The position numbers and the translations under genes were made by a program. A model generated the notes under the pieces. It was not told the DNA's origin, searched no databases, and saw nothing but the letters and a program-made list of their open reading frames with translations. From DAOTUB01 sp034437455 (GTDB lineage: Bacteria > Chloroflexota > Anaerolineae > B4-G1): a stretch of DNA of 9,231 nucleotides. The stretch is taken from assembly GCA_034437455.1 (NCBI GenBank), contig DAOTUB010000149.1, positions 1 through 9,231 of the forward strand, read 5' to 3'. Positions 1 through 7,177 of the stretch are shown here, piece by piece. Position 1 is the stretch's first letter, and each line of letters begins with the position of its first letter.

Positions 1-78
1 TTCGAGGGGATCCACGGGCGCGTTGGGCTGGTGCCGGACGTGGTTCTCTACGAGGACTATCCCGCGCACTATCTCGCC
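1..78 (+). repeat. Direct repeat copy 1 (partial duplicate of GT84 coding sequence, out of frame)
   Basis: Bases 1-78 match 296-373 with a single difference (C at 34, A at 329). The copy encodes FEGIHGRVGLVPDVVLYEDY in frame 1, whereas the glucan synthase runs in frame 2, because the offset of 295 is not a multiple of three. The C at 34 turns a Thr codon into Pro. After base 78 the sequence switches abruptly to the part of GT84 that belongs about 70 residues upstream of this motif. Frame 1 then stops at 226-228. This is either a chimeric contig end or a real tandem duplication. Confidence 0.95.
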
Positions 79-3000
79 CGTCGAGATCAAGCCGGCCAGC
101 GCAGGCCGCTCGCTGTTCACGCGGGTTTACGCCGGCGATACCGGGCTGGACCTGTACACCCTGGCAGTATCCGATGTATACCAGGACCTGTTCGGCGAGG
201 GCATCTATGCCGGCAAAGGGATCTATGACGTGGCCGCGTTCGAGCGCAGCCTGGCGGGACGTGTGCCTGACAATACCCTGCTCAGCCACGACCTGTTCGA
301 GGGGATCCACGGGCGCGTTGGGCTGGTGACGGACGTGGTTCTCTACGAGGACTATCCCGCGCACTATCTCGCCTACGCTCACCGGTCGCATCGTTGGGTG
401 CGGGGAGATTGGCAACTGCTGCCCTGGCTGTTGCCCAGCGTGCCCCTGGCGGATGGCGGTAAAATGCCCAGCGATTTCTCCACGCTCGACCGCTGGAAGC
501 TCTTGGACAACCTGCGGCGCAGCCTGTTGACGCCGGCGCTGCTGGCCTTTTTGATCGCCGGGTGGATCTGGCTGCCCGGATCGGCGTGGGTGTGGACGTT
601 GGTAGGAGTGCTGGTGTTGACCGTGCCGGCCTCCACGGGCATCGTAACTGCGTTCATGCAGGGGTTGCAAAGAGGATCGTTGACCGGAGTCATGCAACTG
701 TTGGGGATAGACGCGCTGCGCTGGTTGTTCGCATTGACGTTTCTCCCGTATGAAGCCCTGATCAAGCTGGACGCGATCGGTTCCACCCTGGTGCGCCTGA
801 CGATCACGCGCAAGCGATTGTTGCAGTGGACGACGGCCGCCCACACAGTTCGACTGTTTGGCAGAAAGGCCAGGCTGGGCCTGATGTGGAGAAAAATGTG
901 GTTGGTGCCGTTGTCCGGTCTGGCGCTGACGTATCTGATCGTCGCGATCAACCGGGTGGTGTTTCCCGCTGCCTTGCTTTTGTTGTTCGTGTGGGTCGAA
1001 TCTCCCCAGATCGCCTATTGGATCAGCCAGCCCGTCATTCACAAACGGGCGTCGCTTTCCGCCGATCAACGCCGGCAGTTGCGCCGTTTGGCTCGCCGCA
1101 CCTGGCTCTATTTCGAGCAGTTTGTCGGCCCCGAGGATCATTGGCTGCCTCCCGATCATTTTCAGGAGGATCCGCGCGGGCTTGTCGCGCACCGCACCTC
1201 GCCCACCAACATCGGCTTGTTGTTGCTTTCTACCCTCGCCGCGTACGACCTGGGCTACATCGGCCCCATGGACCTGGCGCTGCGGCTCCGGCTCACCTTT
1301 GAGGGGATGAGTAACCTGGCGCGGTCTCGAGGTCATTTCTTGAACTGGTACAACACGCGGGATCTCACACCACTGCCGCCGCGCTACATCTCCACGGTAG
1401 ATAGCGGCAACCTGGCCGCTTGCCTGCTGGTGCTCGAGCGGGGCTTGCGGGAATCGATCCACACCCCGGTGTTGCGTTGGCAGCAGTGGCAGGGCGTGCT
1501 CGACACGGTGGATGTCCTGGCCGAGGTGGTGAGCGAGCTGGAGGACGAGGTGCCCCGGACGGCGATCGTTCCGGTGCAGGATCACCTGAGCCGTGCCTCC
1601 CAGAGGATATTGGCGGCGCGAGACAGGCCCAACGATTGGGCGGCCCTCCTGGCGTGGCTGGAGGAGGAGAGCTGGCCGGAGCTGGAGCGATTGTTGGTCT
1701 CGCTGGTTGCATCCGACTCGCACACGCTCGATACCGCGGTCCTGCGCGAGTTGCGCATCTGGTCCGCCAAGGTGCGTCACCAGATCTTTAGCGTGCAGCC
1801 CGAGCTGGACCTGCTGCTCCCGTGGCTCTCGCTCCTGAGCCGGCCTCCCGACCTGACAGGTTTCCCGGAACCCGTCAGGTCTGCCTGGCAGGAATTGGTG
1901 GACGCTCTGCCGATCACGCCGGAGCTTGACGATGTGGCCGGGGTTTGTAGAGCGGGACAGGCGCGCTTGGAGCGGCTGCGAAACCTCCTGACCGACGAGA
2001 GCGGTCCGGCCGGGCAGGTGGAGGAGGTTCGCGCCTGGTGTAAACGGCTATCCGAGGGATTGGATTCCGCCCGCATGACGGCGGAGGGGCTGGTGCTCGG
2101 CTATCAAGATCTGAGTACAGAGGCCGAGTCCTATTTTCAGGGGATGAATTTTGATTTTTTGTTCAACCCGCTGCGTCGCGTGTTCCACATCGGCTACAAT
2201 GTAGAGAACGAAACGCTGGATGACAACTATTACGATCTTTTGGCCTCTGAAGCGCGGATAGCCAGCCTGTTGGCCATCGCCCGGGACGACGTGCCTCAGA
2301 GTCACTGGCTGCACCTGGCGCGCCCCATCACGCAGGTCGACGGCGCGCGGGCGCTCCTCTCCTGGGGCGGGACGATGTTCGAATATCTCATGCCCCTGTT
2401 GTTGATGCACAACTACGACGAGACGCTTCTGGGACAAAGCTGTCGCGCCGCCGTTGACCATCAGATCGCGTATGGCCGTCGGAAAGGTACGCCCTGGGGG
2501 ATTTCCGAATCGGGCTACTATCGCTTTGACGCCAACATGAATTACCAATACCGGGGATTCGGTGTGCCGGGCCTGGGGTTCCGGCGCGACCTGGCTGACG
2601 ACCTGGTCGTCTCGCCCTATGCCTCTTTGCTTGCCCTGCCACTGCGTCCTCAGGCCGTGATGCGAAATATCGCCCATCTCATCGAGTTGCAGATGCTCGG
2701 TTGCTACGGCTTTTACGAGGCGATCGATTACACCGACTCCCGGCTGCCGCCCGGCCAGAAGAGCGCGATCGTGCGTTCCTACATGGTCCACCACCACGGG
2801 ATGAGCCTGTTGGCGCTGACCAACTATTTCGAGGATCGGGTCATGGTGCGCCGCTTCCACGCCGACCCGCGCATACAGAGCGTCCAATTGCTGCTGCAAG
2901 AACAGATCCCGCATCTGGCTCCTGTCGAATACCCGCATCCAGAAGAGGTCCGGCCCGTCCGTTGGGTCCAGCCTCCGCTGGCCGTTGCACCCTGGTCCGT

Positions 3001-6000
3001 GCCGGTGGAGGCCCCGGCCCCCCAGGTTCACGTGCTCTCCAATGGACGGTACAGCCTGCTCATTACCAGCGCGGGCGGAGGCTATAGCGATTGGCAGGGG
3101 ATCGCTCTCACCCGTTGGCGCGCCGATACCACCCTCGACAACTGGGGAACGTGGATTTACGTCCAGGATCGAGACAGCGGCGCTCTCTGGTCGGCGGGCT
3201 ATCAGCCTACCTGTACGCCGCCGGCAGGTCGAGGGGTGAGTTGGTATGCCTACCAGGCCAGGTTCTGGCGTCGAGATCGCGATCTCTGCGTTCGGACCGA
3301 GATCACCGTCTCGCCGGACGACGACGTAGAGATCCGGCGCGTCACGTTGACCAATCACAGCGATCGCCCCCGCCGCCTGACGTTGACCAGTTACGGCGAG
3401 GTCGTGCTGGCCCCGCAGGCCGCCGACCGCCGTCATCCGGCCTTTAACAAGCTCTTTATCGAGAGCGAATATCTGCCCGAGCTGAATGGGTTGCTTTTCG
3501 GCCGTCGCCCTCCTTCGGCGGAGGAGGCACCGATTTACATGGCTCACCTGCTGGTCGTGGAGCCGGGACAGGAGATCACGGGCGCTCACGAGGGCGACCG
3601 CGCCCGTTTCCTGGGCCGTGGCCGGTCGGTTCGCGCCCCGGCAGCTCTTTCCCCTCCTATGGGGGGGGGTGAAGGGGGGGGCGGTCTCTCTGGCACCGTC
3701 GGCGCCACGCTCGATCCGATCATGGCCCTCGGTCAGAAGATCGACCTGGAGCCTTATGAAAAAACAGAGATCGCCTACATCACGCTGGCGGCCCGTTCGC
3801 GTCCGGAGGCGCTCGATCTGGCCCGCCGCTACCAGGAATGGCCCGCCATCAACTGGGCCTTTGACCAGGCTCGCTCTCACAGCGAGATGGAACTGCGCCA
3901 GCTTGGTCTCACCACCTCCGAGGTCGCTCCCTTTCAGCAATTGCTCTCCTCGCTCCTCTACCCCCACGCGGCCCTGCGCGCCGACCCCGCCACGCTGGCG
4001 GCGAACAGCAAGGGGCAGTCTGGATTGTGGGCTTTTGCCATTTCGGGCGATTATCCGATCCTCCTGGCGCGCATCGCCGGCGAGGAGGGGATCGAGCTGG
4101 TTCGTGAGCTGCTCCAGGCCCACGCTTACTGGCGCAATCGGCGGATCCAGGTCGACCTGGTCATCCTCAACGAGCGCGGGACCAGCTACGACCAGGAATT
4201 GCAGGGTCAACTGTTTCGGCTGATCGCCCGCATGGACGGCGACAACTGGCTGAACCGGCGCGGCGGCATTTTTGTGCTGCGCGCCGATCAGATGGGGCGG
4301 GCCGATCGGGTATTGCTGGAAGCGTCCGCCCGCGCTGTTCTGGACGGCGACAAAGGCTCTTTGGCCGAACAACTGACCGTCTTGCGCGGACATCCGACTC
4401 GCCTGCCGTCTTTTGTCTCTACCCTGTTCCCCCCCCCCTCTGTCCCCCCCAAGGGGGGGGATGCATCCTCTCCTTTCCCCCCCCTTGGGGGGGATGAAGG
4501 GGGGGGGCTGGCTCGGCCTGCCGACCTGCTCTTTGATAACGGCCTGGGCGGCTTTAGCACCGATGGACGCGAGTACGTCATTTTCCTGCAACCGGATCAA
4601 CGGACGCCAGCTCCCTGGATCAATGTGATCGCCAACCGGGATTTTGGCTTCCTGGTATCCGAGGCCGGCCTGGGTTTTACCTGGGCGGAGAACAGCGGCG
4701 AGAATCGGCTGACCCCCTGGCGCAACGATCCGGTGGCCGACCCGCCGTCTGAGGCGCTTTACCTGCGCGACGAGGAAGTGGGGCACGTCTGGTCGCCCAC
4801 GCCTCTGCCTGCGGGCGCACGCGTTCCTTTCTTGATCCGCCATGGCGCTGGCTATTCTATCTTTGAGAATCACAGCCACGGTCTCAGACAGCGATTGCGC
4901 CTCTTCGTCGTCCCGAACGCTCCGGTGAAGGTGGTACACTTGCAGCTTGAGAATACGTGGAATCGAAACCGGCGCATCACGGCCACCTTTTACGCCGAAT
5001 GGGTGCTGGGCCCAGATCGAGACGTGCACCAACAGCACGTCGTGTCCGAGTTTGACGCCTTCCACAACGTGCTCCTGGCCCGCAATCCGTACAACGAGGA
5101 GTTTGGCGGACGAGTGGCTTTCCTGGCCGCCAGCCGGGAGCCTCACGGTCTGACCGCCGACCGGAACGAGTTTCTGGGGCGCGAGGGGAGTTTGCACCAT
5201 CCGGCGGCCCTGAGGCGGGTTGGGCTGGCCAGCAAGGTGGGGGCCGGCCTGGATCCTTGCGCTGTTTACCAGGTTCACGTCTGGCTGGCTCCCGGCGAGA
5301 CGGAGGACGTCTTTTTCCTTCTCGGCCAGGGCGAGGATCGAGAGGACGCACTCCGATTGGTCGAGCAATATCGGGACCCGGAGCGGATAGCGAGTTCCTG
5401 GAAGGCCGTGCGCGAATCGTGGGACGAACGATTGGGCGCCGTCGCCGTGCAGACGCCCGACCCGGCGATGGATCTGTTGCTCAATCGCTGGTTGCTCTAC
5501 CAGGCGCTCGCCTGCCGGGTGTGGGGACGTTCCGCGCTCTATCAGTCGTCCGGTGCTTTTGGGTTTCGCGATCAGTTGCAGGACGTGACGGCGTTGCTGT
5601 ATGCCGCGCCGGAGATTGCGCGCGAGCATATCTTGCAGGCGGCGTGTTACCAGTTCGAGGCGGGGGACGTGCTGCATTGGTGGCACCCGCCGTCGGGGCG
5701 GGGGGTGCGCACGCGCTGCTCCGACGATCTGCTGTGGCTTCCCTTTGTCACCGCGCATTACGTGGACGTCACCGGCGATGAGACGATCTTGCGCGAAGAG
5801 GTACCGTTCTTAAGGGGCGATCCTCTGGAGGATGAGGAGACAGAGAGGTATGGACATTACAAAGCCACCACCGAGACGCACACCCTCTACGAACATTGTC
5901 GCCGAGCGGTAAAGAAAGGGATGACGGCTGGCCCGCACGGCCTGCCCCTGATCGGCAGCCACGATTGGAACGATGGCATGAACCGGGTGGGCATCGAGGG

Positions 6001-6925
6001 CCGGGGCGAAAGCGTCTGGTTGGGCTGGTTTCTCCACGCCACCCTGATCCGCTTCGCGCCCCTGTGCGAGCGGATGGGCGACGGCGAGCAGGCGGACACG
6101 TACCGGCAGCAGGCCCGCGACCTGCAGGAAGCGTTGGAGGCGAACGCCTGGGACGGGAACTGGTACCGCCGCGCATACTACGACGACGGAACGCCGCTCG
6201 GGTCGGCGGAAAATCAGGAATGCCAGATCGATTCGCTGGCCCAATCGTGGGCCGTTCTCTCTGATGCGGGGGATCCGGCGCGGGCGGCGCAGGCGATGGA
6301 GTCCGTTGTAAAGCGACTGGTGCGGCGAGATGACAGATTACTGTTGCTTTTCACGCCGCCCTTTGACGAGACTCGGCGCGATCCCGGGTACATCAAGGGG
6401 TATCCGCCGGGCATCCGGGAGAACGGCGGGCAGTACACGCACGCCGCGCTGTGGGCCGTGTGGGCCTTTGCCGAGCTGGGGCAGGGGGATCGCGCTGGAG
6501 CGCTCTTCCGATTGCTCAATCCCATCACCCACAGCGACGCGCTGGAAAAAGCGCGGCACTATCGCGTGGAGCCTTACATAGTGGCGGCGGATGTCTATGG
6601 CGCGTCGCCGCACATCGGGCGCGGCGGCTGGACCTGGTACACCGGCTCGTCGGGTTGGATGTACCGGCTGGGCCTGGAGGCGATCCTGGGGCTGCGGAAA
6701 GTGGGGCGTCTGTTGCGCGTCGATCCGTGTATCCCCAAAGATTGGCCGGGTTTCACCTTGACCTATCGCGAAGGCGAGACCGTCTATCAGATCCAGGTTG
6801 AGAATCCGGAGAGGGTCAACCGGGGCGTCAAGCAGGTGATGCTGGATGGCGAGGAACTGCCTGAGGAAGAAATACCTCTGGCGGGCGACGGCAAGGGGCA
6901 CGAGGTGCATATCTTGATGGGCTGA
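2..6925 (+). CDS. ndvB: Cyclic beta-1,2-glucan synthase (GT84 / GH189-like / GH94), 5'-truncated
   Basis: Family role: an inner-membrane enzyme that makes beta-1,2-glucan from UDP-glucose, cyclises it by transglycosylation and trims chain length by phosphorolysis. Seen here: the end of the GT84 domain (VYQDLFGEG at about 176-202, acidic SHDLFEG at 284-304, HRSHRW at 380-397 in the place of the family's Q(Q/R)xxRW motif). Hydrophobic segments follow at about 524-580, 584-655, 713-770 and 899-1030. The glycoamylase-like cyclisation domain spans about 1082-2890 (SPTNIG, GISESGYY, GFYEAIDYT, MVHHHGMSLLAL), with a long helical insertion at about 1430-2050. Two GH94-type beta-sandwich units start near 3025 and 4530. 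The phosphorylase barrel covers about 5460-6720, with GSHDWNDGMN (Asp codons 5963 and 5978 region), GGQYTHAALW and TGSSGWMYR. Family members are about 2800-2900 residues, so several hundred N-terminal residues are missing. The frame is open to the window edge. A TTG at 23 is not a credible start, and family similarity begins only near 80. Family-level call is very secure; which glucan it makes is inferred. Confidence 0.93.
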   Translation, partial: SRGSTGALGWCRTWFSTRTIPRTISPVEIKPASAGRSLFTRVYAGDTGLDLYTLAVSDVYQDLFGEGIYAGKGIYDVAAFERSLAGRVPDNTLLSHDLFEGIHGRVGLVTDVVLYEDYPAHYLAYAHRSHRWVRGDWQLLPWLLPSVPLADGGKMPSDFSTLDRWKLLDNLRRSLLTPALLAFLIAGWIWLPGSAWVWTLVGVLVLTVPASTGIVTAFMQGLQRGSLTGVMQLLGIDALRWLFALTFLPYEALIKLDAIGSTLVRLTITRKRLLQWTTAAHTVRLFGRKARLGLMWRKMWLVPLSGLALTYLIVAINRVVFPAALLLLFVWVESPQIAYWISQPVIHKRASLSADQRRQLRRLARRTWLYFEQFVGPEDHWLPPDHFQEDPRGLVAHRTSPTNIGLLLLSTLAAYDLGYIGPMDLALRLRLTFEGMSNLARSRGHFLNWYNTRDLTPLPPRYISTVDSGNLAACLLVLERGLRESIHTPVLRWQQWQGVLDTVDVLAEVVSELEDEVPRTAIVPVQDHLSRASQRILAARDRPNDWAALLAWLEEESWPELERLLVSLVASDSHTLDTAVLRELRIWSAKVRHQIFSVQPELDLLLPWLSLLSRPPDLTGFPEPVRSAWQELVDALPITPELDDVAGVCRAGQARLERLRNLLTDESGPAGQVEEVRAWCKRLSEGLDSARMTAEGLVLGYQDLSTEAESYFQGMNFDFLFNPLRRVFHIGYNVENETLDDNYYDLLASEARIASLLAIARDDVPQSHWLHLARPITQVDGARALLSWGGTMFEYLMPLLLMHNYDETLLGQSCRAAVDHQIAYGRRKGTPWGISESGYYRFDANMNYQYRGFGVPGLGFRRDLADDLVVSPYASLLALPLRPQAVMRNIAHLIELQMLGCYGFYEAIDYTDSRLPPGQKSAIVRSYMVHHHGMSLLALTNYFEDRVMVRRFHADPRIQSVQLLLQEQIPHLAPVEYPHPEEVRPVRWVQPPLAVAPWSVPVEAPAPQVHVLSNGRYSLLITSAGGGYSDWQGIALTRWRADTTLDNWGTWIYVQDRDSGALWSAGYQPTCTPPAGRGVSWYAYQARFWRRDRDLCVRTEITVSPDDDVEIRRVTLTNHSDRPRRLTLTSYGEVVLAPQAADRRHPAFNKLFIESEYLPELNGLLFGRRPPSAEEAPIYMAHLLVVEPGQEITGAHEGDRARFLGRGRSVRAPAALSPPMGGGEGGGGLSGTVGATLDPIMALGQKIDLEPYEKTEIAYITLAARSRPEALDLARRYQEWPAINWAFDQARSHSEMELRQLGLTTSEVAPFQQLLSSLLYPHAALRADPATLAANSKGQSGLWAFAISGDYPILLARIAGEEGIELVRELLQAHAYWRNRRIQVDLVILNERGTSYDQELQGQLFRLIARMDGDNWLNRRGGIFVLRADQMGRADRVLLEASARAVLDGDKGSLAEQLTVLRGHPTRLPSFVSTLFPPPSVPPKGGDASSPFPPLGGDEGGGLARPADLLFDNGLGGFSTDGREYVIFLQPDQRTPAPWINVIANRDFGFLVSEAGLGFTWAENSGENRLTPWRNDPVADPPSEALYLRDEEVGHVWSPTPLPAGARVPFLIRHGAGYSIFENHSHGLRQRLRLFVVPNAPVKVVHLQLENTWNRNRRITATFYAEWVLGPDRDVHQQHVVSEFDAFHNVLLARNPYNEEFGGRVAFLAASREPHGLTADRNEFLGREGSLHHPAALRRVGLASKVGAGLDPCAVYQVHVWLAPGETEDVFFLLGQGEDREDALRLVEQYRDPERIASSWKAVRESWDERLGAVAVQTPDPAMDLLLNRWLLYQALACRVWGRSALYQSSGAFGFRDQLQDVTALLYAAPEIAREHILQAACYQFEAGDVLHWWHPPSGRGVRTRCSDDLLWLPFVTAHYVDVTGDETILREEVPFLRGDPLEDEETERYGHYKATTETHTLYEHCRRAVKKGMTAGPHGLPLIGSHDWNDGMNRVGIEGRGESVWLGWFLHATLIRFAPLCERMGDGEQADTYRQQARDLQEALEANAWDGNWYRRAYYDDGTPLGSAENQECQIDSLAQSWAVLSDAGDPARAAQAMESVVKRLVRRDDRLLLLFTPPFDETRRDPGYIKGYPPGIRENGGQYTHAALWAVWAFAELGQGDRAGALFRLLNPITHSDALEKARHYRVEPYIVAADVYGASPHIGRGGWTWYTGSSGWMYRLGLEAILGLRKVGRLLRVDPCIPKDWPGFTLTYREGETVYQIQVENPERVNRGVKQVMLDGEELPEEEIPLAGDGKGHEVHILMG
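296..373 (+). repeat. Direct repeat copy 2 (in-frame, authentic copy)
   Basis: This is the second member of the 78-base repeat. It lies in the correct reading frame and the correct place of the GT84 domain, running from the LFEG acidic motif to just before the HRSHRW motif. It is therefore the ancestral copy, and the one at 1-78 is the displaced one. Confidence 0.95.
3648..3681 (+). repeat. C-tract/G-tract palindromic repeat, copy A (in frame in the glucan synthase)
   Basis: The unit reads TTT, a C-rich run (CCCCTCC), TAT, nine G, TGAA, eight G. It shares its order with copy C at 4474-4507 (TTT, C run, TT, G run, ATGAA, G run). It translates as SPPMGGGEGGGG and sits between RAPAAL and LSGTVGATLDP, a place where homologues, as far as I recall, have only a short loop. 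The reading frame is kept. It looks like a dispersed palindromic repeat inserted into a tolerant surface loop. Confidence 0.75.
4429..4460 (-). repeat. C-tract/G-tract palindromic repeat, copy B (inverted)
   Basis: The unit reads ten C, TCTGT, seven C, AA, eight G. Its reverse complement has the order C8, TT, G7, ACAGA, G10, the same architecture as copies A and C with ACAGA in place of ATGAA. It is translated as FPPPSVPPKGG in the linker between the first GH94-type module and the second sandwich domain (FDNGLGGF). Confidence 0.75.
4474..4507 (+). repeat. C-tract/G-tract palindromic repeat, copy C
   Basis: The unit reads TTT, eight C, TT, seven G, ATGAA, nine G. It lies 13 bases after copy B in opposite orientation, so B and C together form a large inverted repeat spanning 4429-4507. 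It is translated as PFPPLGGDEGGG immediately before LARPADLLFDNGLGGF. The three copies total 100 bases of near-homopolymeric coding sequence, unlike anything else in the gene. Confidence 0.75.
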
Positions 6926-6940
6926 GGCCTCTTTGCCGGG

Positions 6941-7023
6941 ACAGCGGATAAAAGCTGATAAGCGGATAGGTTCGGTTTGGCCGAAAGCTGTGATCATCAC
7001 CGGCTCATCCGCTTATCCGCTGT
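6941..7023. repeat. AGCGGATA repeat cluster with inverted arms
   Basis: AGCGGATA occurs at 6943-6950 and 6961-6968, with a variant AGCTGATA at 6953-6960 between them. The inverted form TATCCGCT is at 7014-7021, preceded by CATCCGCT at 7006-7013. The outer arms ACAGCGGATAA (6941-6951) and TTATCCGCTGT (7013-7023) are perfectly complementary over 11 bases, and ATAAGCGGAT (6958-6967) pairs with ATCCGCTTAT (7007-7016). A small TTCGG/CCGAA hairpin lies inside at 6971-6985. It begins 15 bases after the glucan synthase stop. It may be a dispersed intergenic repeat or act in 3'-end formation; there is no T-run after it. Confidence 0.7.
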
Positions 7024-7055
7024 TTGTCTCCGCTTCGGCGACCAGGGCGGTAAAC

Positions 7056-7071
7056 AAAGACGCGTCTTTTT
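7056..7071 (+). other. 14-base perfect palindrome followed by T-run
   Basis: AAAGACG/CGTCTTT at 7056-7069 is a perfect palindrome, followed directly by TT, making a run of five T. Flanking GTAA (7050-7053) and TTAC (7070-7073) can extend the pairing past a two-base bulge. It could be a weak intrinsic terminator stem or a dimeric protein site. The sequence alone does not decide. Confidence 0.4.
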
Positions 7072-7079
7072 ACCTGTGT

Positions 7080-7113
7080 ACAAAACCTCCTGGCGCTTTC
7101 CAGGGGGTTTTGT
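7080..7113 (+). terminator. Putative intrinsic terminator (14-bp hairpin)
   Basis: ACAAAACCTCCTGG (7080-7093) pairs with CCAGGGGGTTTTGT (7100-7113) around the loop CGCTTT, with one T-G wobble. The GC-rich upper stem followed by TTTT is the layout of an intrinsic terminator. The A-tract on the other side makes it potentially bidirectional. It lies between the glucan synthase and the promoter of the next gene, so it would insulate rluD from upstream transcription. Confidence 0.65.
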
Positions 7114-7130
7114 GCGCGGCCTGAAGCGGG

Positions 7131-7158
7131 TTGAGATTTACCGAGCGTGTGGTACAAT
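7131..7158 (+). promoter_or_regulatory. Sigma-70-like promoter for rluD
   Basis: TTGAGA at 7131-7136 and TACAAT at 7153-7158 are separated by 16 bases. The predicted transcription start near 7165 leaves a leader of about 13 bases before the ATG at 7178, with GAGAGGTG (7168-7175) as ribosome binding site. The promoter follows the terminator hairpin directly, which supports a new transcription unit. Confidence 0.65.
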
Positions 7159-7177
7159 ACCCCGCCAGAGAGGTGTG

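Noticed and set aside
23..25. TTG as start codon of the glucan synthase
   Set aside because: It falls in the out-of-frame duplicated segment and would begin in the middle of the GT84 domain; the true start is outside the window.
3648..4507. CRISPR-like array formed by the G/C-tract repeats
   Set aside because: Only three copies, in mixed orientation and at irregular spacing within a coding region, with no unique spacers of even length and no cas genes.
2048..5758. Very long minus-strand open frame (1236 codons)
   Set aside because: It lies entirely inside the glucan synthase, shows no recognisable domain, and arises from the GC-rich codon use of the + strand gene.
6977..7177. Upstream extension of rluD to a TTG at 6977
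   Set aside because: The added residues are unlike any RluD N-terminus and cover the terminator hairpin and the promoter; the ATG at 7178 has a ribosome binding site and meets the S4 domain.
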